Shown: positions 7,524 to 15,172 of the stretch, in pieces | How the letters are laid out: each line of letters begins with the position of its first letter | Numbering within the stretch: the first letter of the stretch is position 1 | Assembly: GCA_937998875.1 (NCBI GenBank) | Contig: CALLBO010000090.1 | Location: 1 to 38,055, forward strand | Direction of reading: 5' to 3' | Origin: an uncultured Granulosicoccaceae bacterium | Lineage (GTDB): Bacteria > Pseudomonadota > Gammaproteobacteria > Granulosicoccales > Granulosicoccaceae | Length of the DNA stretch: 38,055 nucleotides | Translations under genes and position numbers: made by a program | Notes under the pieces: model-generated | The model's database searches: none | What the model saw: the letters and a program-made list of their open reading frames with translations, nothing else | What the model was told of the DNA's origin: nothing

Positions 7524-10500
7524 ATGAAGTACACCGAGGCAAAACTGGAACAAGCGATTATTGCCCTGCTCGGTGAGCAGGGTTACCCACATATAAACGG
7601 TGGCACTCTTGATCGTGAGCCTCACGTTGTTCTACTCGTCGATGAACTGCGCGAATACCTCGCGAACCGCTATAAGAAAGAACAAATCACAGACAACGAA
7701 ATAGACGGTATCATTCGTGACCTGCGCCAGTACCCGTCAAGCGATCTTTACGAGAGCAACAAAGCCATACTCTCCCGTGTGAGCAACGGCTTTGATTTAA
7801 AACGCGAAGATCGCAGCAAGAAAGATCTTCATATCCGGCTGTTTGATGAATCCACCCCTGACAATAATCGTTTCTGTGTGATTAATCAGATGGAAATTAC
7901 CGGTCGCGAGAAACGCATTCCGGATGCCATTCTGTATATCAATGGATTGCCCTTGGTAGTCTTTGAATTCAAAAGCGCCATACGTGAAGAAGCGACCGTA
8001 TTTACCGCATGGGAACAACTGACCAAACGCTACACACGTGACATACCCGAACTAATGAAATACAACGCATTGTGTGTGATCAGCGATGGTGCAAACAGCA
8101 AGGTCGGTTCAGTGTTCGCCAAGTATGACTTCTTCTATACATGGAATAAGATCACAGGCGACGAACCGACAACCGCTGAAGGTATCGACTCACTACACAG
8201 CATGATTCAGGGCTTGTTTAACCCTGCCCGACTGTTGCAGCTGTTGCGGCACTTTGTCTTCTTCCCCGACAAGTCCAAAGATGAATTAAAAATTGTACCG
8301 CGCTACCCACAGTTTTATGCCACTCAAAAGCTGTATCAAAATATCTTGCTACACCTAAAGCCCGGAGGCGACGGGAAAGGCGGCACCTACTTTGGTGCTA
8401 CCGGTTGTGGCAAAAGCTACACCATGCTGTTTTTAACCCGCTTGCTCATGCGCAGCATAGATTTAGCCAGCCCAACCATTGTACTAATTACCGACCGCAC
8501 CGATCTGGATGATCAGCTAACCAAAACCTTTGTTAATGCCACCGAATACATTGGCGACAAACACGTGATTAGCGTCACCAGCCGCTCACACCTGCGAGAA
8601 CTGTTGCAGGGCCGCAGCAGCGGTGGTGTGTTCCTCACTACCATCCGCAAATTTTCTGAAGATACCGAGCTGCTGACAGATCGTACTAACGTTATCTGTA
8701 TCTCGGACGAAGCGCATCGCAGCCAGACCAATCTGGATCAGAAGATCACCGTGACCGAAAAAGGCGTTAAAAAAACCTATGGCTTTGCCTACTACCTGCA
8801 TCAGTCACTACCGAATGCCACCTATGTTGGTTTTACCGGCACACCGGTGGATGCAACTCTAGATGTATTCGGCCCGGTGGTTGATGCCTACACCATGACA
8901 GAATCGGTGCGTGATGAGATCACTGTACCCATTGTGTATGAAGGCCGTGCCGCCCAGGTGTTTCTGGACAACCGCAAACTGGCCGAAATTGAAGACTACT
9001 ACGCCCGCTGTGAAGAAGAAGGTGCCAACGAACACCAGATAGAAGCAAGCAAAAAAGCCTCTGCCAGTATGCACACCATTCTGGCCGACCCCGACCGGTT
9101 GCGGGCACTGGCTGCAGATTTCGTAGAACACTATGAACGCCGCACCAACGAGGGCACCTCGGTTGCCGGTAAATGCATGTTCGTCTGCAGCAAACGCCAA
9201 ACCGCGTGGGCATTTTACAAAGAGGTAATAGCACTGCGCCCCGAGTGGGCCGAAGTGTGTGAGTCTGCCAGTGACGAACCGTTAAGTGGCAAAGCAGCCA
9301 AAGCCGTACTACCCATAGAACGCATACGCATGGTAATGACCCGCGGCAAAGATGACGACAAAGCGCTTTATGACCTACTCGGCACAGATGCAGAGCGCGA
9401 TATGTTGGCCGAACAATTCAAACAGCAGCAGAGCAATTTTCGAATAGCCATTGTGGTAGATATGTGGCTGACCGGTTTTGATGTACCGTTTCTCGATACC
9501 ATCTACATAGACAAGCCCATTCAACGCCACAACCTGATTCAAACCATCTCACGCGTTAACCGCAAGTTTGAAGGCAAACATAAAGGGCTGGTGGTTGACT
9601 ATATCGGCATCAAGAAGCAGATGAATCTGGCACTGGCCCACTACTCCAAAGGGGATCAGGACAATTTTGAAGATATACAGCAGTCGATCATTGCCGTACG
9701 TGACCACCTTGATCTACTGGGCAATTTATTCCACAAATTTGATTCTACCGATTACTACAACGGTGACCCGGTAGAACAACTCAACTGCTTAAACCGCGCG
9801 GTAGAGTTTGCGCAAAGCACCGATAAGAATGAAAAACGCTTTATGGCGCTGGTTAAACGCCTGAAAGCCGCCTACGATATTTGTGCCGGCAGTGGTGAGC
9901 TAACGCAAGCAGAGTGCGACACCGTACATTTTTATCTGGCCGTGCGCAGCATTATCTACAAACTCACCCGTGGCAATGCACCCGATGTAGACCAAATGAA
10001 TGCCCGCGTTCGCGACATGATTGCCAATGCACTGGAGGCAGACGGTGTAGAGGCGATATTTCAGCTAGGTGATGATGAAGCCGCAGAAGTAGACCTGTTC
10101 GGCGATGATTATTTAGAAAAGCTTGAAAAAATAAAGCTACCCAACACCAAAATAAAGCTGCTGCAGCAATTGCTGCGCAAAGCCATTAGTGATCTGCAGA
10201 AGGTCAACAAAGTCAAAGGCGTCGAGTTTTCTAAAAAGCTCCAGGCGCTGGTTGAAAAGTACAACGAGCGTGACGAAGACAGCGTACTGGTCTCCACGGT
10301 GCTGGATGACTTTGCCGACATGATGGTAGACATGATCCGTGACGTACACGATGAAAGAGGTTCCTACCATGTACTTGGCATTGATGAACAGGAAAAGTCT
10401 TTCTATGACATCTTAAAAGCCCTTGCCCAAAAGTACGACTTCACCTACCCGGAAGATAAGTTAATCGCACTAGCCAAAGAAGTGAAAACGCTGGTCGATG

Positions 10501-10667
10501 ACAAAACCAAATACACCGACTGGCAAACCCGGGATGATATCAAGGCCGAACTCAAAGTCGATCTGATATTAAAGCTCGCAGATCACGGCTACCCGCCCGT
10601 TGACCGCGATGAGGTGTATAAAGAGATCTATGAGCAGGCTGAGAATTATCGAAAACACCGGAAATAG
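7524..10667 (+). CDS. hsdR: Type I restriction-modification system, restriction subunit HsdR
   Basis: This is the DNA-translocating endonuclease subunit that cuts unmethylated DNA far from the recognition site. The 1047 residues are full length. The N-terminal nuclease domain has a PD-(D/E)xK-type core (RIPDAILYINGLPLVVFEFKS, residues about 131–150). The SF2 translocase follows, with Walker A GATGCGKSYT near 290, the DEAH box in SDEAHRS near 394, motif III GFTGTP near 437, and motif VI QTISRVNRKFEGK near 673. The C-terminal helical region would bind the methyltransferase core. The gene is intact, so the whole hsdM–hsdS–hsdR operon looks functional. Confidence 0.95.
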   Translation: MKYTEAKLEQAIIALLGEQGYPHINGGTLDREPHVVLLVDELREYLANRYKKEQITDNEIDGIIRDLRQYPSSDLYESNKAILSRVSNGFDLKREDRSKKDLHIRLFDESTPDNNRFCVINQMEITGREKRIPDAILYINGLPLVVFEFKSAIREEATVFTAWEQLTKRYTRDIPELMKYNALCVISDGANSKVGSVFAKYDFFYTWNKITGDEPTTAEGIDSLHSMIQGLFNPARLLQLLRHFVFFPDKSKDELKIVPRYPQFYATQKLYQNILLHLKPGGDGKGGTYFGATGCGKSYTMLFLTRLLMRSIDLASPTIVLITDRTDLDDQLTKTFVNATEYIGDKHVISVTSRSHLRELLQGRSSGGVFLTTIRKFSEDTELLTDRTNVICISDEAHRSQTNLDQKITVTEKGVKKTYGFAYYLHQSLPNATYVGFTGTPVDATLDVFGPVVDAYTMTESVRDEITVPIVYEGRAAQVFLDNRKLAEIEDYYARCEEEGANEHQIEASKKASASMHTILADPDRLRALAADFVEHYERRTNEGTSVAGKCMFVCSKRQTAWAFYKEVIALRPEWAEVCESASDEPLSGKAAKAVLPIERIRMVMTRGKDDDKALYDLLGTDAERDMLAEQFKQQQSNFRIAIVVDMWLTGFDVPFLDTIYIDKPIQRHNLIQTISRVNRKFEGKHKGLVVDYIGIKKQMNLALAHYSKGDQDNFEDIQQSIIAVRDHLDLLGNLFHKFDSTDYYNGDPVEQLNCLNRAVEFAQSTDKNEKRFMALVKRLKAAYDICAGSGELTQAECDTVHFYLAVRSIIYKLTRGNAPDVDQMNARVRDMIANALEADGVEAIFQLGDDEAAEVDLFGDDYLEKLEKIKLPNTKIKLLQQLLRKAISDLQKVNKVKGVEFSKKLQALVEKYNERDEDSVLVSTVLDDFADMMVDMIRDVHDERGSYHVLGIDEQEKSFYDILKALAQKYDFTYPEDKLIALAKEVKTLVDDKTKYTDWQTRDDIKAELKVDLILKLADHGYPPVDRDEVYKEIYEQAENYRKHRK

Positions 10668-10772
10668 ATAAATGAAGCAGGTGGTATCACCATACTCACG
10701 ATGGCTCCAGAAATACTTGTATGAGCGAACTTAAGGAATCGAAATGTATGCAGACTTACGTGCCAATGCTGA

Positions 10773-10794
10773 TATACTGTATATACAACCAGTT
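10773..10794 (+). promoter_or_regulatory. Candidate LexA (SOS) box overlapping a –10 element
   Basis: TACTGTATATACAACCAGTT at 10775–10794 matches the gammaproteobacterial LexA pattern CTGT-N8-ACAG at all but one defined position (CTGT ATATACAA CCAG). TATACT at 10773–10778 can serve as a –10 box directly overlapped by it. The next gene starts 43 bases downstream of the box. Confidence 0.6.
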
Positions 10795-10836
10795 CTCCAC
10801 TCTTGAAATAAAACGCTCCGGGGTTGCAAACTTAAG

Positions 10837-11727
10837 ATGTTGATTCATCGACAAAAAACACTACTGGCGCTACTGGATGCTTTTGGCAGTAAACAAACAG
10901 CCACCGACTTTCAAAAGTACCTGTTTCTCTACGCCGCCAACTATGAAAATGAAAAAAGCTACGATTTTGTTCCTTACAAATTTGGTTGCTACTCATTCCA
11001 GGCAGCAGTTGACAAACGAAAGCTCATTGAAAAAGGTTTTCTAGTCGATTCTGACAGCTGGGAATTGACTGCGGAAAACAACAGTTACCCACAAAGCTTA
11101 AAAAAGGATGAGCCTCAAAAAATTGAACAATTCGTTGAACACTTTAAAAACCTGAAGGGCAAGAAGTTAATCAGGCACGTTTACACTGAATATCCGTATT
11201 TCGCTATAAACAGTCAGATTGCGGAATCCACTCTGTCTGCTGATGAGTTAAGCCAGGTAAAAAAAGCAAAACCAAAAAAACGCAGAACCGGACTATTGGC
11301 AACAATAGGTTACGAAGGTGGCAGTATTGAACACTACTTGAATCGCTTAATCTGCAATGACATACGCATGCTTGTAGATGTTCGTAAGAATCCCATTAGC
11401 CGAAAATACGGGTTCTCGAAAAACACACTAGCCAAATTGGCTGCAAGTGTCGGGATTGACTATACCCACATTCCAGAACTGGGAATTGAGTCTGCTGATA
11501 GGAAAAATCTGGTAACACAGAGTGATCGCGACCGTATTTTCGATACCTATGAATTGACAGTACTCAAAGAACAGGGGGTTGCACTACGTGAATTGTTATC
11601 CCTCCAAAAAAACAACAAAAGAATAGCCCTGACGTGTTTCGAGAAAGAGCATTCGCAATGCCACAGAAGCCGGGTCGTCAACAAACTGCTCGAGCTTGAT
11701 AAAACTTTAGAAGTGGCACATTTGTAA
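10837..11727 (+). CDS. DUF4065-like/DUF488 fusion protein
   Basis: A 296-residue protein with two parts. Residues about 1–130 (KYLFLYAANYE, YDFVPYKFGCYSF, then a short winged-helix-like stretch) resemble the DUF4065/Panacea-type helical domain found in some antitoxins. A lysine-rich linker at about 143–150 leads to a DUF488 domain. That domain shows GYEG at 158–161, DVRKNPISRKYGFSK at 181–195, YTHIPELGI near 209–217, and the C-terminal CFEK...CHR (C267, C275, H276, R277), a cluster that looks like an active or metal site. DUF488 has no settled biochemical role that I know of. The gene lies behind a LexA-like box and 30 bases ahead of the next gene, so the two form a likely operon next to the R-M genes. 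Confidence 0.75.
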   Translation: MLIHRQKTLLALLDAFGSKQTATDFQKYLFLYAANYENEKSYDFVPYKFGCYSFQAAVDKRKLIEKGFLVDSDSWELTAENNSYPQSLKKDEPQKIEQFVEHFKNLKGKKLIRHVYTEYPYFAINSQIAESTLSADELSQVKKAKPKKRRTGLLATIGYEGGSIEHYLNRLICNDIRMLVDVRKNPISRKYGFSKNTLAKLAASVGIDYTHIPELGIESADRKNLVTQSDRDRIFDTYELTVLKEQGVALRELLSLQKNNKRIALTCFEKEHSQCHRSRVVNKLLELDKTLEVAHL

Positions 11728-11757
11728 ACCAGTAGTTCAGATGTAAAGGTGTAAAAG

Positions 11758-12588
11758 ATGTCTAAAGAAGTAATACTTATCACGGTTAAAACCTATCCGG
11801 CTTTATCAAGCGCATACGATGAAACTGTATGCACCGCCGGACTACGTGCTGATGGAAGCTGGGTCAGAATCTACCCTATCCCCTTTCGAAAATTGGAGGA
11901 ATACGAGAAATACGAGAAATACGCAAAATTTGACTGGATAGAAATAGACATTGAGATGAACTTAAAAGACCCAAGGCCAGAGAGCTACAAGAAGCACTCC
12001 GATATTCGAATCATTGAACATATTGACACCTCTTCAAACTGGTACTTGCGAAACCAGGCTGTTTTGGAGAAGTGCGATGTCTATACCAACTTTGATGAGA
12101 TAATAAAGAAAAACAAGGAAGGCCGTCGGTTATCTCTTGCGACATTTAAGCCAACAGAAATTCTGGATGTCACTATAGAGGAAGAAGAAAACAGGGACTG
12201 GGATGAAAAGAAAATTCGCGAGCTCGAAGCAAAATCAAAACAACAAGATATGTTTCTGGATAGCGCTGAATGCTTTAAAGTCGTGAAAAAGCTGCCGTAC
12301 AAATTCCGCTATCTGTTCAAGGATGAAACCGGAAAAAAGCGCGAGTTGATGATAACTGACTGGGAAATAGGAGCTCTCTTCTGGAACAGCATGCGTCAGC
12401 ACAACAACGATGAAAGCAAAGCCGTGCAAGATGTTAAGAAAAAGTATCTACATACCCTCGTCAACAACAGGGACATTCACTTTTTTGTCGGCACTACCCT
12501 TGAGTGGGATCTGAAAAACGCACCTAATCCATTTCCGATTATCGGTGTTTACAGCCCACCGATCATATTGCAGAAACCGCTATTTTAG
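11758..12588 (+). CDS. Unrecognised 276-residue protein, partner of the DUF488 gene
   Basis: I do not recognise a named family. Visible features are an N-terminal stretch ILITVKTYPALSS, a conserved-looking ETVCTAGLRADGSWVRIYPI at about residues 22–41 with C25 and W35, a charged central region (EEENRDWDEKKIRELEAK) likely to be helical, and a C-terminal half with FRYLF, LMITDWEIG, HFFVGTTLEWD and FPIIGVYSPP near residues 200–272. There is no signal peptide or membrane segment, so it is cytoplasmic. An in-frame 9-base tandem repeat (TACGAGAAA) encodes EYEKYEKY near residue 49. It follows the DUF488 gene by 30 bases with AAGGTG as ribosome-binding site. I recall similar proteins beside DUF488 genes elsewhere, but cannot verify that here. 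A role in nucleic-acid modification or DNA-damage defence is only a guess from context. Confidence 0.65.
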   Translation: MSKEVILITVKTYPALSSAYDETVCTAGLRADGSWVRIYPIPFRKLEEYEKYEKYAKFDWIEIDIEMNLKDPRPESYKKHSDIRIIEHIDTSSNWYLRNQAVLEKCDVYTNFDEIIKKNKEGRRLSLATFKPTEILDVTIEEEENRDWDEKKIRELEAKSKQQDMFLDSAECFKVVKKLPYKFRYLFKDETGKKRELMITDWEIGALFWNSMRQHNNDESKAVQDVKKKYLHTLVNNRDIHFFVGTTLEWDLKNAPNPFPIIGVYSPPIILQKPLF

Positions 12589-12676
12589 GGAGAATCGGGA
12601 ACAAGCAATACTTTTTTAACCTTTTCAAGGCCTCAAGGGGCCAGTTCACTTTTACAGCATTCAAAATGATCTAAGG

Positions 12677-12693
12677 GGTCAAGTCACTTGACC
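12677..12693. repeat. Short perfect inverted repeat in a gene-poor stretch
   Basis: GGTCAAG-TCA-CTTGACC is a perfect 7-base inverted repeat. A degenerate relative (AAGGGGCCAGTTCACTT) lies about 40 bases upstream, so AAGGGG(T/C)CA...TCACTT occurs twice. The surrounding 12589–13175 holds no gene I can support. It may be the eroded edge of the accessory block. Confidence 0.4.
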
Positions 12694-13175
12694 AAATAGG
12701 ATCCGGACCACCGCATAAAATTACTGCCAGATTCACAATATCTGAGCCAACCAATTGTCCTTCTGCCATATCTACTCATGTGCATCCGCAAATCGCTGTA
12801 ATTATTTCGCTGTGTAGCGTTCACGCCTTGTAAATGTTGCGAGAGGTATTATCAGGTCCATCAAATACCTTAGGATCAGGGCATACACACTGTAGAACCC
12901 CGTTAGCTGGGTGGCAATAAATAGCACGAACTCAACATTTTATTCCAGTTACTTGTCTGGTCACGAGCCACATAAATTCGACTGCTAAATGCGTTCCCAT
13001 CTACAACAAAATAGATGACGACTGCATCGGTCTCGGTTGGCGAGTCTTAGGTAGATGAACCACTTTCGTGCTCACGTGCCAAGCCTTAAAGCTTTACCAA
13101 GATCCTGACAGCAAACGGGTGCCAGCCACCAGTCCGAACTACAGATATCACTAACCACTTATTAGAGAGAAATAG

Positions 13176-13925
13176 ATGAAAGCACTACTATTTGGATCCA
13201 TTGGAGTATTCTGCGACTCATCGGACCTTCAGCGGCAAGGATACAACCTGGCCTTTAAAGAAGCCGGGCTAGATTTACAATGGGAAGAGGAAGAATATCG
13301 GGAGCTCCTCAAAATCCCTGGCGGCCTTAGTCGGTTGGTGCGTTACGGTGAGGCGCATCAGCTAGGTAGTAATTTTAATGCAGCAGAACTACATCGTCGT
13401 AAAACTGAGTTATACGCTGACATGCTCAAGGATGGAAAATCGACGCTTCGTCCCGGTGTGATCAGATTAATTAACGAAGCGCGCAAGGGTGGTATTGCTG
13501 TTGGTTGGGTCACGAGTACGGAAACAGCAAACCTTGACGCCGTGATTGAGCAGTCCCACGGTAGCTTGAGCCTTGAGCATTTTGATGTGGTAAAACATCG
13601 CGGTAATGTGACTACACCAAAGCCTGATCCTGCACCGTATCTCGAAGCCCTTGCCGAGCTGCAGGTCGATGCCTCAAGCGCAATTGCAATAGAGGATACT
13701 GCAGTTTGCGTCGGTGCCGCTGCCAGCGCAGGCGTGATATGCATTGCGACACCTCACCAGTACAGTCTTGATCAGGACTTTACAGATGCGATTGCAACAG
13801 TGGATCAACTAGGTGAAGCCGATCACGAGGCCAGGCAGCTTGGTGGGATTTCGGTGATATCAAACGGGATGGTGACGCTCGCTCAACTAGAGCAGTTAAC
13901 CACACAGGCAGCGCCGCTAAGCTAG
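13176..13925 (+). CDS. HAD-superfamily, CbbY-like protein lacking the motif I aspartates
   Basis: The overall sequence follows the CbbY/phosphoglycolate phosphatase-like branch of HAD hydrolases: cap region AFKEAGLDLQWEEEEYRELL (residues about 27–46), motif II VTST at 112–115, motif III lysine K149 in TTPKPDP, and motif IV AIEDTA with E173/D174. The normal motif I, DxDG(T/V), reads G7-S8-I9-G10-V11. The nucleophile and the acid/base aspartate are therefore both replaced, while the other motifs are intact. The reading frame is whole (249 residues), so this is not a decaying pseudogene. It is either a conserved non-phosphatase subfamily or a binding/regulatory pseudo-enzyme. I have a vague memory of FGSIG-type HAD proteins in marine proteobacteria. 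It stands alone and is followed by a strong hairpin. Confidence 0.8.
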   Translation: MKALLFGSIGVFCDSSDLQRQGYNLAFKEAGLDLQWEEEEYRELLKIPGGLSRLVRYGEAHQLGSNFNAAELHRRKTELYADMLKDGKSTLRPGVIRLINEARKGGIAVGWVTSTETANLDAVIEQSHGSLSLEHFDVVKHRGNVTTPKPDPAPYLEALAELQVDASSAIAIEDTAVCVGAAASAGVICIATPHQYSLDQDFTDAIATVDQLGEADHEARQLGGISVISNGMVTLAQLEQLTTQAAPLS

Positions 13926-13940
13926 AACGAGTTGTTCGCA

Positions 13941-13975
13941 ACAGCTCGGCAGGTATAGCGGTATTGCCGAGCTGT
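13941..13975 (+). terminator. Hairpin behind the HAD-like gene
   Basis: ACAGCTCGGCA (13941–13951) pairs perfectly with TGCCGAGCTGT (13965–13975) around a 13-base loop, 16 bases after the stop codon. The trailing sequence TCGCTTGTAAC has only a weak T content, so this is a possible but not classical terminator. Confidence 0.55.
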
Positions 13976-14161
13976 TCGCTTGTAACTGACAGCAATGGAC
14001 TCTCATCTACATTCCGCCAAGCTGTGAGATCAGATCTCAAGCGTGGAACGAAGTCCTTCGCTCAATGAATTTTTGCATTCCAACCCGCATTTCGGACTAC
14101 AGAGCACTTTGTATTTGAAATTGAGATACCACCGCGACTGAATTATTTCAGGAAACACGCA

Positions 14162-14440
14162 TTGGTGACGATACCATGGACACTGAAAAGACCGGACCAA
14201 GCCACCATGTCGCCTATTTTACAAATCATTTCTGTGACTGCAGCGGTGCTGTGCGCCTATGTATTGTTAATGAAGATTGGCGCTCCCTGGTTCTTAGCCT
14301 TGCTTATCGCACCAGTTGCGGGTTACGTCTTATGGCGCTGGGAAAACGCCGACGCAAACGCGGAATCCGGCTGGTCCAACGCACTGGGCACATTATTGGA
14401 TCTGAAAGACATCACAAAGTACGTTAGGCAAATATTCTAG
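14162..14440 (+). CDS. Small membrane protein of unknown function
   Basis: A short protein of up to 92 residues with two hydrophobic helices (ILQIISVTAAVLCAYVLLM and APWFLALLIAPVAGYVLW) joined by a tight turn, and an amphipathic charged C-terminus. AGGAAA upstream suits the TTG at 14162 or the GTG at 14165; an in-frame ATG at 14207 would give 77 residues and keep both helices. I recognise no family. An overlapping frame (14176–14427) lacks the coherent membrane pattern and was set aside. Confidence is moderate, because short hydrophobic frames arise by chance. Confidence 0.5.
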   Translation: MVTIPWTLKRPDQATMSPILQIISVTAAVLCAYVLLMKIGAPWFLALLIAPVAGYVLWRWENADANAESGWSNALGTLLDLKDITKYVRQIF

Positions 14441-14559
14441 GTGGTGACAGTGCCAGGTGGAGTCTTCAACAACAGGCTACACGGTTTCTGAAACTCAATC
14501 GCTTCACATTACATACGAACAAATCACCCTAAGTTGGGGGCGTCGTAATTGTCTATGTG

Positions 14560-14853
14560 TTAGTGAGGGTTGCCTCTCCCGGTTTTCATGTCTTCGGTAG
14601 TTTCATCATAGTTACTGGTAACCATGGTCCGGTACTTATCGGTGAGGAAATCGATTGCCTTTGTTCGCTTTGATTCCGCATTATCTGCACTCCCTGTGAG
14701 ACTCGCGGTGTAACTAGCCGTGAAGCGTGCCGCGGCGTACGTGATTGATTCACAAACATCTTCCGGCGTCGCACCTTTTTCCATTTGATCGTTTGCCATG
14801 TGAATAAATGCATCTGCTCTTTCGTAGAACTTACCGTCTGATTTAGTGCTCAA
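14560..14853 (-). CDS. DUF3144 family protein
   Basis: A cytoplasmic protein of about 97 residues. The sequence FYERADAFIHMANDQME, then ITYAAARFTASYTA and the C-terminal AIDFLTDKYRTMVTSNYDE follow the DUF3144 family pattern, whose role is unknown. The frame stays open to 14925, but the family match begins just after the TTG at 14853, which has a GAAGG ribosome-binding site seven bases upstream, so that start is preferred. It is predicted to be largely helical. It points away from lon and shares no operon. Confidence 0.75.
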   Translation of the reverse strand: MSTKSDGKFYERADAFIHMANDQMEKGATPEDVCESITYAAARFTASYTASLTGSADNAESKRTKAIDFLTDKYRTMVTSNYDETTEDMKTGRGNPH

Positions 14854-15096
14854 AGTATTTACCTTCGTATGTCGCCGATTGCCAGGGCAGAGTCGCCAGG
14901 TGTGTTGTGTAAGAGGGACACACAACGCACCTGTGAATTTTACCTAATCCTGTTGTTGTGAACAGTCATTTCTTAAGGGGTCATTCGGGTAGCTTCCAGG
15001 GCAGGTAACCCTCAAAACAGCATCATTTCGCGTTGCAGTCAGATTTGATTTCGTCTTGCAAAAAAAACGGTACGTAGCTAATTTACATTGCAGACT

Positions 15097-15122
15097 CTTG
15101 AAATTTTCACCATTGTCCCCAA
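15097..15122 (+). promoter_or_regulatory. Heat-shock (RpoH, sigma-32) type promoter of lon
   Basis: CTTGAAA (15097–15103) and CCCCAA (15117–15122), separated by 13 bases, fit the sigma-32 pattern CTTGAAA–N11-16–CCCCATnT closely. The predicted transcription start is near 15130, about 40 bases before the lon ATG. Heat-shock control of lon is established in Escherichia coli, which supports the reading. Confidence 0.65.
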
Positions 15123-15172
15123 CGGCGATACGCTTAGCAAAGCAGGCGTTTAACGATTCTTGAATTACTGCA

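Noticed and set aside
12589..13175. CRISPR array or transposase remnant
   Set aside because: No regularly spaced repeats and no transposase-like frame could be found; only short inverted motifs are present.
14176..14427. Alternative 83-residue frame over the small membrane protein
   Set aside because: The other frame has two clean hydrophobic helices and a ribosome-binding site; this one is a basic, cysteine-scattered shadow.
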